This document shows positions 19,106-28,969 of a stretch of 64,000 nucleotides of DNA, piece after piece. This DNA is from AP-15 sp963777435. GTDB lineage: Bacteria > Pseudomonadota > Alphaproteobacteria > ATCC43930 > CGMCC-115725. How positions within the stretch are numbered: the stretch's first letter is position 1; every line of letters starts with the position of its first letter. The notes beneath the pieces are model-generated. The model saw nothing but the letters and a program-made list of their open reading frames with translations. It was not told where the DNA came from and searched no databases. A program made the translations under genes and the position numbers. Where the stretch lies: positions 124,001 through 188,000 of the forward strand of contig CAVZQT010000002.1 in the NCBI GenBank assembly GCA_963777435.1, given 5' to 3'.

Positions 19106-20323
19106 TTAGCGCAGGCGCGAGCCCGGATCCATCCCCAGGTAGACTCGGCCGCCGATGGGGTACCACTCGGGTGCGATCGTCACCGTCTGCCCGACGACGT
19201 GCAAATCGCGCCAGCACTCGGCCAACCGGCTTTCGCGCTTGAACGAGGTGCTGCCGCCATGGCGGTACACCAGATCCATCGCCTCCCGCGCGCTGTCGGC
19301 GGCGTAGGTGGAGGCCAGCCGGCAACGCGCCCGCTGCTCGAGCGTCGTCTCCTTGCCGGCCGTGAGCGTGTTCCACAGTTCGGTGATCATCGCGGTGCGG
19401 TAGGTGCGTCCAGCGTTGAGGATCGCATCGGCCCGCCCGACCGCGTCCTGCACCTGCGGGTTCTCGCACAGCAACGCGCCGGTTCGGCCCCGCGGGGTCT
19501 TGCCGCCTGCCAAGTCGATCAGCGCAACGAGCCCGGCGCGCGCGATGCCGGTGATGACCGCGCTATGGTGCGGCCCGACCCAGCACTGCACTGGCAGCTG
19601 ATATGGCAGCCCCGGCCAGCGCGACCATTGATTTTCAAGGGGAATACCAACCTGCGGCATCGTTCGCCGCTCCGGCAGGAACACATTCTCGACCGTCCAG
19701 TCAAAGCTGCCGGTGCCGCGCAGGCCGGCGACATCCCAGCTTCCCGGTACGATTTCAGCTTCCGAGCGCGGGAAGACGCCGCGCCAATAGAGCGAGCCGC
19801 CTTGCGGGTGCCGGCGCGGCTGGCCGTCTTCACCGAGCACCTGGAAGCTGCCCAGCATCCAATTAGCCTCCTGACAGCCGCTACCGAACTGCCACCGGCC
19901 GCTGACCCGGTATCCGCCGGCGACCGGCATCGCCTGCCCGCCGCCCGGCACCGCAGTGCCGGCAAGGATCGTGTCGCCGCCATGTCCGTAGATTTCGTCC
20001 ACACCCTCTTCCGGCAGTCCCAACGTGACCAGCTGGCCGATGCCGTTGTTGGCCAGGTTCCAGCCAACCGAGCCAGCACCCTCGGCCAGCAGCTCGACGA
20101 CACGTAGATAGGTCAGCGGATCGAGTTCCAGACCGCCCAGCGCGCGCGGGATCACCATCCGGTAAAAGCCGGCAGCCCGCAGCTGTTCGAGCAGGCCAGG
20201 CGGCATACGCTGCCCGCTCTCGATCTCGGCGACGTAATCGCGGATTGTTGGTTGGAGGGCGGCTGCGGCCCGAACCACGGGTTGCGCGTCGACATCGCTC
20301 GGCAAGCGCGTCTCGTCGGTCAT
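19106..20323 (-). CDS. Acyl-CoA dehydrogenase-fold flavoprotein (HsaA/DszC-like monooxygenase branch)
   Basis: 405 residues. N-terminal helical domain with GFYRMVIPRALGGLELDP, middle barrel with YRVSGRWQFGSGCQEANW, and C-terminal four-helix domain with YRHGGSTSFKRESRLAECWRD. The last motif is typical of the Acyl-CoA_dh_2 branch, which uses reduced flavin and oxygen to hydroxylate aromatics or sulfur compounds rather than to dehydrogenate acyl-CoA; the catalytic Glu of true dehydrogenases is not evident. A flavin reductase partner is not adjacent. The substrate is unknown. ATG at 20323. Confidence 0.8.
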   Translation of the reverse strand: MTDETRLPSDVDAQPVVRAAAALQPTIRDYVAEIESGQRMPPGLLEQLRAAGFYRMVIPRALGGLELDPLTYLRVVELLAEGAGSVGWNLANNGIGQLVTLGLPEEGVDEIYGHGGDTILAGTAVPGGGQAMPVAGGYRVSGRWQFGSGCQEANWMLGSFQVLGEDGQPRRHPQGGSLYWRGVFPRSEAEIVPGSWDVAGLRGTGSFDWTVENVFLPERRTMPQVGIPLENQWSRWPGLPYQLPVQCWVGPHHSAVITGIARAGLVALIDLAGGKTPRGRTGALLCENPQVQDAVGRADAILNAGRTYRTAMITELWNTLTAGKETTLEQRARCRLASTYAADSAREAMDLVYRHGGSTSFKRESRLAECWRDLHVVGQTVTIAPEWYPIGGRVYLGMDPGSRLR

Positions 20324-20722
20324 TTTCTAGACTGGCTCCTTTGTCGCGTAGGTCCGCTCATCTCCGGTTCCGCAATGCCGGTCTGCGGCGCCCGCCGGCC
20401 TGCCTCGCAATCCGGCGAGCGCGGGCTAGCCGACTTACGATACTGCCTGAGTTGAGATTTCTCTAAACGAAAAGCAGCGCGGGGCAACAGCGCAGCCATC
20501 GTCGATGCGATGGCTCTTTACATCATTGGGCGCGCATGTCGCCGATTGGCGCGCGCTCATCCCAATAAAACCGATCCGGGTCAGGAACAGGCGGCCTATA
20601 AAGCTGTTCCCTACGAACCGGTGCTGATCGAGCGGGAATGGCTCAGAGCATGCGGCGTAGTAATAAATCCAACGGCGTCGTTGGCTCGCCCGCCGACCCT
20701 GCCGCTGAACGGGCCATCGAAA
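20324..20722. other. Gene-free stretch between divergent genes
   Basis: About 400 bases between the flavoprotein start and the hydrolase start. The open frame upstream of the hydrolase ATG has no recognisable protein similarity. It must hold divergent promoters, but I see no convincing -35/-10 pair or palindrome. Confidence 0.5.
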
Positions 20723-21397
20723 ATGGTTTTTGGAGATCAGGCGGTGACCGATCGCCCCGATACAGTCGAGATTGATATCGGGCCGCTGCGCCTCAAGGGC
20801 TTGCTCGGCGTGCCGGCCCATCCCGCCGGTTTGGTAATTTTCGCGCACGGCAGCGGCAGCGGGCGGCTGAGCCCACGCAACAATCGGGTCGCGGCAGGGC
20901 TTCGCGATGTCGGTCTGGCGACGCTGCTGCTCGATCTGCTGACGGCTGAGGAAGAGCTTGACCGCGCCAATGTATTCGACATTGCCCTACTCGCTTCGCG
21001 CCTGTCGTTTGCTGCCGATTGGGCCATAGCGCAAGCCGAGACGGCCCATCTGACGCTCGGCTATTTCGGAGCCAGCACCGGCGCGGCCGCAGCGCTGGTT
21101 TCTGCGGCAGCGCCGCGCTCGCCGGTGGCGGCTATCGTGTCGCGCGGCGGACGCCCCGACCTCGCCGGCGACGCGCTCGCCCGAGTAGTCGCCCCGACCC
21201 TGCTGATCGTTGGCAGCCGCGACACCGAGGTCGTTCAATTAAACCGAAGCGCCTATGACCGGCTCGCCGCACCAAAGGAGCTGGTAGTCGTCGAAGGGGC
21301 CGGCCATCTCTTTGAAGAACCGGGCACCCTCGCTGAGGTTGAGCAACACGCGGCCCGGTGGTTCCGTCGCCATTTGGCCGGCGAGAAATCCGCATAA
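20723..21397 (+). CDS. Alpha/beta hydrolase of the dienelactone-hydrolase type
   Basis: 224 residues from the ATG at 20723 (MVFGDQAV); the longer frame from 20510 has no family support. Alpha/beta-hydrolase features: oxyanion segment FAHGSGSGR near residue 45, Ser nucleophile elbow GASTG near 120, acid in VGSRDTEV near 170, catalytic His in GAGHLFEEP near 203. Proteins of this kind are often found fused or adjacent to phosphoribosyltransferase-like domains; here it stands alone. The substrate is unknown. Confidence 0.8.
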   Translation: MVFGDQAVTDRPDTVEIDIGPLRLKGLLGVPAHPAGLVIFAHGSGSGRLSPRNNRVAAGLRDVGLATLLLDLLTAEEELDRANVFDIALLASRLSFAADWAIAQAETAHLTLGYFGASTGAAAALVSAAAPRSPVAAIVSRGGRPDLAGDALARVVAPTLLIVGSRDTEVVQLNRSAYDRLAAPKELVVVEGAGHLFEEPGTLAEVEQHAARWFRRHLAGEKSA

Positions 21398-21418
21398 GGC
21401 ATTCTCGCAGCAGAATTA

Positions 21419-21442
21419 CCGCGCTGCGGCTCGGGAGCGCGG
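21419..21442 (+). terminator. Hairpin after the hydrolase gene
   Basis: Perfect 7-base-pair stem CCGCGCT/AGCGCGG with a 10-base loop, 22 bases after the hydrolase stop. No T-run follows, so it is at best a weak or Rho-assisted terminator. Confidence 0.35.
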
Positions 21443-21697
21443 CGGTACCGTAGAACGCTCCGAGCCAAACTCAATAATTACGCCCGGTAAAGAGCGGCCG
21501 ATACCCTCTCCAGGGTCTTGCGGCTCGCTCAAACAAAAGGGGCAACAACACGCCGCGATCGCACATCGCCAAGCCATTCCGGCATTTTTGGCAGTGGAGT
21601 GGACGGCTGCTTCGCCGCGCCCTATTCAAGTGAGGTTCCTCCCGCTAAGGACTAAGATCGATATAAATACCTTGAGCGCCACCGAGGCTGGGTAGAG

Positions 21698-24085
21698 TTG
21701 AATACCTCCGATACACGCACCAAGCTGGGTATCGATCAAGCCGCGTTTCCCGAATTGGATGTCCAGGCGGCACTGGAAGCGGGGGAAATAGGCACCTGGG
21801 ATTGGGATCTTGCGACCGGCCGGATGTGCTGGTCCGAGCAAATGTATCGCAATCTCCGGCTGGAGCCGGACGCAGGCGGCGATGACCTGTTTGAGCACCT
21901 GCTGATGGCTATAGATCCGGTGGAGCGGCCCATCGTTGCTGCCGCATTTTCGGAATTTCGCAGTCGCCCAGGTCCGACGCGGATCGAGGCCAGGCTGGCA
22001 GGTTCTCACGGCGAACCGCGTTGGATTGTCTTTCTTGGCCGAACAATCATGGGGAATGATGGCGGCCAGGGACACATGCTGGGGATTACGATCGAGAGTA
22101 CGCAGCGGCGGAAAAACGAGGAAGCAAGTGCTGCAGCCATATTGGCAAGCGAGCAGCGACTGCGCGAGCTAACGCAACGACTGCAAGACCTAGCGGAGCG
22201 TCAAGACCGCCAACTCGGGGCCAGCCGTGCTCAGATTCAAGCGATTTTCGATAATTCCCCAGACTGGCTGACGCTGTTTCGCGCTACCGCCGATGGACGT
22301 TTTGTCTATGTCGATCTCAACCGCGCGACAGAGCGGGCCTATGGGCTAAGCTACGAGCAAGTCGTCGGCCGCACCGTCGAAGAAATCCTCGGTCCAGAGC
22401 AGGCTCAGCTGCCGTTGCGCCTGATGCGGGCCTGTATCCGCACCGGTGAGAACCAGCGTTACACCGCACGGCGAACAATGGCGGGCGCAACCCGCTCGAT
22501 CGACGTGCTGTTCATCCGCGTCCCAGAACAGCTCGATGGCGATTACCACATTATGGCGACCGCCCGGGACATCACCGAACGCGACGAGATCGAGGAACGC
22601 CTGCGCCGCGAGCGGCTGCTGTTCGAATTGATCATCGAAAGTACCTCGGAAGGCATAATCGTCGTTGACGACAAGCTGCGGCACGTCATCTGGAACGCCG
22701 CGATGGAGCGAATTAACGGCCAGCCGCGCAATGCCGTGATAGCCAAAACAGTATTCGAGGTGTTCCCAGAATTTACCGATCATCCGATCGGCAATGCTTG
22801 GCGCGAAGCGTTGAAGGGACATCGGGCCGAAATCCGTGACTATCGCTTCTTCTCGAGGGCCCGCGGCGCCGAAATCGTCTACGACGCCGACTTCACTCCC
22901 CTCTATGACCAGGGCGGCGCGATCATCGGTGCGATTTGCATCTTGCATGAGACCACCGAGCGCCGACGCATGGAGCAGTTGTCGAAACTAGAGACTGTGG
23001 CCCAGCTGACCGGCGGCGTCGCTCACGATTTCAACAACCTGCTGACGGCGGCGATGGGTTGCCTGGATCTGATCCGGGACGAAGCTGAGAGCGAGCGGAC
23101 CCGGTCTCTCGCCGAGATCGCGGTTCGATCGATCAATAGAGGAGCGCAGTTGACCCAGCAGCTGCTTGCCTTCGCCCGTCGCCAGGCGCTGCGCCCGGTT
23201 TTGGCAGATCTGAACGCCTTGCTGGCGGAGATCGAGGTCCTGATCCGTCGCGCCGTTGGTGAGACGACCGAAGTCTCTATAAATCCGGCGGCCGACTTGC
23301 CCCGATGCCAGGTCGATCCGGCTCAATTCGAGGCCGCGGTTATGAACCTTGTGATCAATGCCCGGGACGCGATGCCGGATGGCGGGCGCCTGATACTCGC
23401 CACGCGTAAAATCGCGGCCGGCGGGATTGCGGCTGAGATCGATCTGCCGCCGGGCGACTATGTCGCGATTACGGTCGAGGATAACGGCCAGGGCATGAAA
23501 CCCGAAGTAGCGGCGCGCGCCTTGGAGCCGTTCTTTACGACAAAGCAGATCGGCCAGGGATCGGGACTTGGTCTGTCGACGGTATACGGTTTTGTCAAGC
23601 AATCGGGCGGGGAGCTGCATATCGAAAGCGCCCCCGGCGCCGGAACGCGGGTAACTCTCTACCTGCCCAGCGATGCCGGGGTCGAGGGGGAGAGCCAGGT
23701 GTTTCCCATGACGGCCGAACCGCAACCGGGCGCGGGCACGATCCTGGTGGTCGAGGATGACGCTGAGGTGCGCGAAGTATCGGTCGAGATCCTTCAGAGT
23801 CTCGGTTATCGAATATTGGTGGCGCGCAACGGCTCTGAAGCGCTCGAATTGCTGAAGGGCCCTGAGCAGCTTGACCTGCTGTTTACCGATCTCGTAATGC
23901 CCGGCGGCATCTCAGGGGTCGCGCTCGCGCGGCAAGCTCAGGCGATGCGCCCCGGCTTGCATGTTCTGCTGACGACAGGTTATGCCGGAGTCGAACCAGG
24001 CGTGGCAGAAGAGTTCCCGATTATCTCAAAACCGTTCCGGTCGGCCGAGCTGAGCCTCGCGATCGCTAAGGTGATTCGCCCCTGA
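21698..24085 (+). CDS. PAS-domain hybrid sensor histidine kinase
   Basis: 795-residue soluble hybrid kinase without transmembrane segments. Order: PAS-like domain (about 25-140), coiled coil (150-185), PAS (190-305), PAS (315-425), HisKA with phospho-acceptor His443 in GGVAHDFNNLL, HATPase (540-665, N-box NLVINARDAMPDGG, G-boxes DNGQGM and GQGSGLGLS), and a C-terminal receiver with Asp731 in LLFTDLVMP. The HDFNNLL box is shared with CckA and NtrB-like kinases. No response regulator or phosphotransferase is adjacent. The start codon is TTG at 21698, directly after an in-frame stop; no strong ribosome-binding site is seen. Confidence 0.9.
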   Translation: MNTSDTRTKLGIDQAAFPELDVQAALEAGEIGTWDWDLATGRMCWSEQMYRNLRLEPDAGGDDLFEHLLMAIDPVERPIVAAAFSEFRSRPGPTRIEARLAGSHGEPRWIVFLGRTIMGNDGGQGHMLGITIESTQRRKNEEASAAAILASEQRLRELTQRLQDLAERQDRQLGASRAQIQAIFDNSPDWLTLFRATADGRFVYVDLNRATERAYGLSYEQVVGRTVEEILGPEQAQLPLRLMRACIRTGENQRYTARRTMAGATRSIDVLFIRVPEQLDGDYHIMATARDITERDEIEERLRRERLLFELIIESTSEGIIVVDDKLRHVIWNAAMERINGQPRNAVIAKTVFEVFPEFTDHPIGNAWREALKGHRAEIRDYRFFSRARGAEIVYDADFTPLYDQGGAIIGAICILHETTERRRMEQLSKLETVAQLTGGVAHDFNNLLTAAMGCLDLIRDEAESERTRSLAEIAVRSINRGAQLTQQLLAFARRQALRPVLADLNALLAEIEVLIRRAVGETTEVSINPAADLPRCQVDPAQFEAAVMNLVINARDAMPDGGRLILATRKIAAGGIAAEIDLPPGDYVAITVEDNGQGMKPEVAARALEPFFTTKQIGQGSGLGLSTVYGFVKQSGGELHIESAPGAGTRVTLYLPSDAGVEGESQVFPMTAEPQPGAGTILVVEDDAEVREVSVEILQSLGYRILVARNGSEALELLKGPEQLDLLFTDLVMPGGISGVALARQAQAMRPGLHVLLTTGYAGVEPGVAEEFPIISKPFRSAELSLAIAKVIRP

Positions 24086-24243
24086 TGCCAGGCAAATCGA
24101 AAGCGGTTGAGCCAGGGCCGGCGTTTGAGGGGTCAGCATCATCCGATGAGCTCGCCGAGGAAGCCGTTCCTTATCGCAGAGCGAGCGGCCGCTCGGCCGC
24201 AGCTGAGCCCCGGCGGCATCAGCCTCACCTTGGCGCGGCGCGC

Positions 24244-25089
24244 TTAGCCTTTCACGGCGCCCGAGGTCAGCCCTGCGACGTAGTGCTCGACAAAAAACGA
24301 ATAGATGATTGCGACGGGAACCGAGCCGAGCAACGCTGCGGCCATCAACTGCCCCCAATAAAATACGTCACCGCGGATCAATTCGGAGATCACACCGACC
24401 GGTACGGTGCGTACCGTCGTCTTGGTTAGGAAGATAAGAGCGTAGAGGAATTCGTTTTGCGCCAGGGTGAACGCGAAGATGCCGGCGGAGATGAAGCCCG
24501 GGGTGCACAGCGGCAGGAAGATGCGCCGCATTGTTTGCAATCGGCTGGCCCCGTCGATGCGCGCCGCCTCCTCGAGCTCCATTGGCACGGTTTTGAAATA
24601 ACCGAGCAGCAGCCAGGCGCAGAACGGCACCAGCATGGTGGGATAGGTCAGGATCACCGAGGTCAGCGTATTGCCGAGATCAAGCCGGTTGATGACGTCG
24701 GCGAGCGGAATGAACAGCAGCGGCTGCGGCACCAGATAAACCGCTGCAACCGAGATCGCGATTAACCCGGCGCCGGGGAAGTTGATACGCGCCAGCGGGT
24801 AGGCGAGCATGATCCCGAGCACCAGCGAAATCGCGGTCGAGATCACCGCCACCACCATCGTGTTCCAAGTCCACGTCAGGAAGTTGGTCTGGGTCAACAG
24901 ATCGACGTAGTGCTTCAATGTCGGATTGCGCACCAACAGCGGCATCATATGCGTGTTGTAGAGTTCGGCATTGGGCTTCAGCGAGGTGACCGCCATCCAA
25001 TAAAACGGGAACAGCGCCAGCACGAGAAAGAAGATGACCGGCAGCCAGACCCGCGCGGTACGCTGAAGCGGTCCGTAGCCAGTGATCAT
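24244..25089 (-). CDS. ABC transporter permease, MalG/UgpE type
   Basis: 281-residue inner-membrane protein with six predicted helices. The cytoplasmic coupling (EAA) loop EEAARIDGASRLQTMRRIFLPL is near residue 190. I start it at the ATG at 25089 (MITGYGPLQ), which overlaps the stop of the other permease as ATGA; the open frame upstream of this is the other permease out of frame. Second permease of a carbohydrate-type (CUT1) importer with the two genes upstream. No ATPase gene is next to it. Confidence 0.9.
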   Translation of the reverse strand: MITGYGPLQRTARVWLPVIFFLVLALFPFYWMAVTSLKPNAELYNTHMMPLLVRNPTLKHYVDLLTQTNFLTWTWNTMVVAVISTAISLVLGIMLAYPLARINFPGAGLIAISVAAVYLVPQPLLFIPLADVINRLDLGNTLTSVILTYPTMLVPFCAWLLLGYFKTVPMELEEAARIDGASRLQTMRRIFLPLCTPGFISAGIFAFTLAQNEFLYALIFLTKTTVRTVPVGVISELIRGDVFYWGQLMAAALLGSVPVAIIYSFFVEHYVAGLTSGAVKG

Positions 25090-26021
25090 GCTTTTCTCTG
25101 CAGGTAGATCGTTATTGCAACAATCAATAGCGCCAAGGCCGGCAGCATCGCCAGCGCCACCGCAGCGCCAAGCCCGAGTTGGCCGCTGCCCATTGCGATG
25201 TCGAAAGCGTAGGTGGCGAAAAGGTTGGTAGCGTTTTGCGGGCCGCCATGCGTCAGGACATAGACCAACTGAAAGTCGGCAAAGGTGAAGATCACCGAGA
25301 ACAGCGTCACGATCAGGATGATCGGCTGCAACAGAGGCAGGGTGACGAAACGGAAGCGGTGCCAGCCGCCGGCACCGTCGATTGTCGCCGCCTCGTACAA
25401 TTCGGTCGGGACGGTCTGCAGCCCGGCGAGCAGCGTAATCCCGTAAAATGGCAAGCCGCGCCAGGTATTTATGACGATGATCGAAGCCATCGCGAGGATC
25501 GGGTTGCCAAGCCATGATGGCCCTGGTTTAGGCCAGCCGAGCGCGATCAGAAACCAATTGAAGACGCTGAATGCAGGGTCGAGGATCCACATCCACGCCA
25601 CCGTGCTCAGCACCGTCGGAACGATAAAAGGCAGCAGCAACAGGGCGCGGATCAGGTTCTTGAGCTTGAACTGCTGGTTCATCGCCAGCGCCAGACCGAG
25701 CCCGCCGATCATCTTTAACAGCGTCGCGACCGCGGTATAGACAAAGGTGTTGCGCACGACCTGCCAAAACACCGGATCGTGCGCCTCCTTGACGAAGTTT
25801 TTCAACCCGACAAAGGTGCCGGGCTGGGCAACCGGGCGATCATGCAGGCTCAAAAAGATCCCGTAGAAGAACGGATACCCGACGAAAGTCAGGATGAACA
25901 GGATCGGCGGGGCCATCATTAGCCAGCTGAAGACGGTGCCGCGATCAGCCCAAGCGCTCAGCGAGGACGGGCGTTGCGGGTGTATCGCCACGCCGGCAAG
26001 CGGCTCGTAACGGATCACCAT
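25086..26021 (-). CDS. ABC transporter permease, MalF/UgpA type
   Basis: 311 residues, six predicted membrane helices after a 30-residue cytoplasmic N-terminus. Coupling loop YEAATIDGAGGWHRFRFVTLPLL-type near residue 215. Lies 12 bases downstream of the binding-protein gene and overlaps the second permease by four bases, so the three form one operon. Substrate class is probably a sugar, polyol or sugar phosphate by family membership only. Confidence 0.9.
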   Translation of the reverse strand: MVIRYEPLAGVAIHPQRPSSLSAWADRGTVFSWLMMAPPILFILTFVGYPFFYGIFLSLHDRPVAQPGTFVGLKNFVKEAHDPVFWQVVRNTFVYTAVATLLKMIGGLGLALAMNQQFKLKNLIRALLLLPFIVPTVLSTVAWMWILDPAFSVFNWFLIALGWPKPGPSWLGNPILAMASIIVINTWRGLPFYGITLLAGLQTVPTELYEAATIDGAGGWHRFRFVTLPLLQPIILIVTLFSVIFTFADFQLVYVLTHGGPQNATNLFATYAFDIAMGSGQLGLGAAVALAMLPALALLIVAITIYLQRKA

Positions 26022-26033
26022 TGCGATTGCGGC

Positions 26034-27311
26034 TCAAGCGGCGCGATAGATTTCTCTGAGCTGTAAATCCGCCGCCTTGATCACGTCTTTGGTCGAACTG
26101 CCGGCGCACGCCTTAGCGAACATGTCGACGACAACGTATTTCGCCACGCTTTCGGCCAGCTGCCGCCCCGGAGGCGCCGGCCAGCCCGGCAAATGGGCGC
26201 TCGCCATCGCATCGCGGTAGGGGATATTGCGCGGCTCGACTTGCCACATCGGCGCGTTGTCGTATCCGTGCAGCACCGGCTGATAGTAGCTGTCGGCCGA
26301 GGCGTACCAAGCGCTCAATTGCTTTTCGTCCATCAGCCAGCGCAAGAAATCGTGTGCGGCCTGCTTCTGCGGTGAAAAGTTGAAGACGCCGTGGCTGATC
26401 GAGTTCATCAGGTGGAACCGGCCTTTCGGCCCCTGTGGGTTCAGCGCCTGCCCGGTGACCTTGGCGATGTCCGGGAAGTCGCGCTTGGCGAGCCACAGGA
26501 TGCTTTGAGCATTGTTGGTGCACGAGATCTGCTCTGCGTACCACGCCTTGTTGTTGCTGGGGTCGGTCCAGCTCAGTACGTCCTCAAGCATCGTGTCCTT
26601 GAAAAACTTTCGCGCGAAGTCGACGGCCGCCGCTGTTTCGGAGGAGTTTATGGACACGGTCTTACCGTCGGCCTCGACCTCATGCCCGCCAAAAGACCAT
26701 AAAAGCGGGTAGAGCCAGCCGTGATTGTCGCCGAAGCCGCGACCCAGCTCGAAACCAAACGGGTGATCCTTTGCCTTCAATTTCTTGCCGGCCTCGTACA
26801 GCTCTTCCCACGTATCCGGGAAGGTTTTGATCCCTATTTCGCCAAACCAATCGGTACGCCAGTTCATCAGCTGGCCGATATTGCTGAATGGGACCGCCTT
26901 CCACTTTCCATTAATCACGCCGGCTTCTTTGCCGACGTCGTACCATCCGCCCTGCTTCTTGCCCATATCTTCGGCAATGTCGCTGACATCGAGCAGCTTG
27001 TCTTGATAGAGGAACGGAAACAGCAACGCGAGCATGCTCAGATCCGCACCCGAGCCGGTCTCGATAACGGTGCTGTCGCGGGTTGGCAAGCTGCCTACGC
27101 TGGTAATTTCATAGATCACCTTAACGCCGGTTTCTTTTTCGTAGGCTGGTGCCAGTGTATTCTGAAAGAATTGATCGAAGACTTTGATAAACGAGCTCTC
27201 GTGCAGCATCGTGATAGACTTGTCGGCGGCTTTAGCCCGCCACGGCAGCGCGGCAATCCCGGCGCCGCCAACCGCCATTTTGATAAAATCGCGCCGCAAT
27301 GACTGAGCCAT
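26034..27311 (-). CDS. Extracellular solute-binding protein, family 1, Tat-exported
   Basis: 425 residues. N-terminus MAQSLRRDFIKMAVGG has a twin-arginine motif followed by a hydrophobic stretch and an Ala-x-Ala-like site, so it should fold in the cytoplasm and be exported by Tat. The mature part is a two-lobed periplasmic binding protein with the family hinge segment NIGQLMNWRTDWFGEIG near residue 140. It captures the ligand for the two permeases encoded next. The ligand is not deducible. The ATPase must come from another locus, for example a shared MsmK/UgpC-type protein (inference). Confidence 0.88.
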   Translation of the reverse strand: MAQSLRRDFIKMAVGGAGIAALPWRAKAADKSITMLHESSFIKVFDQFFQNTLAPAYEKETGVKVIYEITSVGSLPTRDSTVIETGSGADLSMLALLFPFLYQDKLLDVSDIAEDMGKKQGGWYDVGKEAGVINGKWKAVPFSNIGQLMNWRTDWFGEIGIKTFPDTWEELYEAGKKLKAKDHPFGFELGRGFGDNHGWLYPLLWSFGGHEVEADGKTVSINSSETAAAVDFARKFFKDTMLEDVLSWTDPSNNKAWYAEQISCTNNAQSILWLAKRDFPDIAKVTGQALNPQGPKGRFHLMNSISHGVFNFSPQKQAAHDFLRWLMDEKQLSAWYASADSYYQPVLHGYDNAPMWQVEPRNIPYRDAMASAHLPGWPAPPGRQLAESVAKYVVVDMFAKACAGSSTKDVIKAADLQLREIYRAA

Positions 27312-27665
27312 ATGCTACTCTCCCTGTTCTCGCGGCCTCTCGGCTGCATCGTGTAGATGCGATCATATTGCCTTTTGCGCCAAGCCGAAAGTCGAACTGG
27401 CGTGCCAATTCTGTAAGGGAATATTTGATTAGGTTTTCATCACATCCGGGAGCGTCGGTACCGAGCCGGCGTCTGAGGGGGGGAGAGGCGCCAGATTGCG
27501 TACGGGGCTCTTCACACCTGGTGAGATACCAATGACCAAGTCGGACGGCATCAAGAGCAGCAGGATTTCTCTGTGGTTCAGCTTGGCATGGGAATTGAAG
27601 AAAGTGGTCGTGTGTGAACCGGCCGAGCCGCAGCTGCCATGTAACGGCGCTTTTGGTGATTGAGG
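27312..27665. other. Divergent intergenic region
   Basis: About 350 bases between the binding-protein start (minus) and the hydrolase start (plus). It should hold both promoters. I see no clear operator palindrome, riboswitch core or conserved reading frame. Confidence 0.5.
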
Positions 27666-28361
27666 ATGCTGACAACTGAGCGCTTTGTCCCAGCCGATCC
27701 CTATCCATGGCCTTACAACGGCGATCTACGCCCAGCCAACACTGCGCTCGTCGTCATCGACATGCAGACGGATTTCTGCGGTGTCGGCGGCTATGTCGAC
27801 CGCATGGGGTACGATCTATCCTTGACGCGAGGGCCGATTGCGCCGATTGCCGCAGTGCTGGCGGCAATGCGCCGCTACGGCTTTCACGTATTTCATACGC
27901 GCGAAGGTCACCGCCCCGATCTCGCCGACCTGCCGGCAAATAAGCGCTGGCGGTCGCGCCGCATCGGCGCCGGCATTGGCGACCCGGGGCCGTGCGGGCG
28001 TATTCTGGTGCGCGGCGAGCCCGGCTGGGAGATCATCCCCGAGCTGGCGCCCATCGAGGGGGAGCCGGTCATCGACAAACCCGGCAAGGGTTCGTTTTGT
28101 GCGACCGATCTTGAATTGATGCTGCATCTACGCGGCATCGCCAATTTGCTGCTCGCCGGGATAACCACCGATGTCTGTGTGCATACGACGATGCGCGAGG
28201 CCAATGACCGCGGCTTTGAATGCTTGCTGCTCGAAGATTGCTGCGGCGCCACCGACCCTTCCAACCACGAGCATGCGATCAAGATGATCAAAATGCAGGG
28301 TGGCGTGTTCGGCGCCGTAGCCCGGTCCGCCGATCTTCTGCCCCTGCTCGGAAATGGCTGA
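27666..28361 (+). CDS. Isochorismatase-family cysteine hydrolase, biuret-hydrolase-like
   Basis: 231 residues from the ATG at 27666 with a good GAGG before it; a TTG six bases upstream is also in frame. Catalytic residues of the family are visible: Asp36 in VIDMQTDF, Lys in DKPGKGSF (138 or 141), and Cys171 in TTDVCVHTTMREA, preceded by the usual cis-peptide. The spacing and the N-terminal PYPWPY segment resemble biuret amidohydrolase BiuH and RutB rather than entB-type enzymes. Likely cleaves a C-N bond in a small amide; biuret is a guess. The next gene overlaps by eight bases. Confidence 0.82.
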   Translation: MLTTERFVPADPYPWPYNGDLRPANTALVVIDMQTDFCGVGGYVDRMGYDLSLTRGPIAPIAAVLAAMRRYGFHVFHTREGHRPDLADLPANKRWRSRRIGAGIGDPGPCGRILVRGEPGWEIIPELAPIEGEPVIDKPGKGSFCATDLELMLHLRGIANLLLAGITTDVCVHTTMREANDRGFECLLLEDCCGATDPSNHEHAIKMIKMQGGVFGAVARSADLLPLLGNG

Positions 28362-28773
28362 TATCAGGATCACCGCGGGGCCATTCGCCTTTGCAGCGCA
28401 CCTCGAGCGCGCTGCAGCGCCTGCCACCTGCGCCAGGTTCGTCAGAATGCTGCCCTACCGCCAACATCTCATTCACGTGCGGTGGAGCGGCGAAGCCTGC
28501 TGGATCCCGCTTGGTGACCTCGACTTGGGTCTCGGTTACGAGAATGCGACGAGCTATCCGGCGCCCGGTCAGTTCGTCCTCCACCCGGGCGCCGTCAGCG
28601 AGACCGAAATTCTGCTCGCCTATGGCAGTGTTCGGTTTGCCAGCAAGGTCGGGCAACTCGCCGGCAACAATTTCCTGACAATTATCGAGGGCGGAGCGCA
28701 ACTGCCCGAACTCGGCCGCTTGACCCTATGGCAAGGCGCACAACCGATCGAGTTTACGCTGTTATCGGGCTAA
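28354..28773 (+). CDS. DUF3830 family protein, cyclophilin-like fold
   Basis: 139 residues. Belongs to DUF3830, small beta-barrel proteins with a cyclophilin-like fold: conserved LPYRQHLIHVRWSGEACWIP and the ENATSYPAPGQFVLHPG segment are seen. Function is not known. The start overlaps the hydrolase gene by eight bases (ATGGCTGA), so the two are translated together and probably work on the same compound. Confidence 0.8.
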   Translation: MADIRITAGPFAFAAHLERAAAPATCARFVRMLPYRQHLIHVRWSGEACWIPLGDLDLGLGYENATSYPAPGQFVLHPGAVSETEILLAYGSVRFASKVGQLAGNNFLTIIEGGAQLPELGRLTLWQGAQPIEFTLLSG

Positions 28774-28969
28774 GCCTCCGCGCGCCAATCTGTGCACCCA
28801 TAGCGCAGAGCCTCGGTACGAAATAGAACGTCTGCATCGGATCTGCGGCAGCAGCGCTTTAGACACTCCGCGCAACGATCCGCGCCGAGGGGCCCGGTCA
28901 GGACGTGCACTGTGTGCCGCGCGGGAACCCTCCGCGGACCGGAAGGCTCCCTGATCGACGCGGCTTTAT

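Noticed and set aside
18845..20107. Long plus-strand open frame (420 codons) opposite ribE and the flavoprotein gene
   Set aside because: Crosses two well-supported minus-strand genes and has no recognisable domain.
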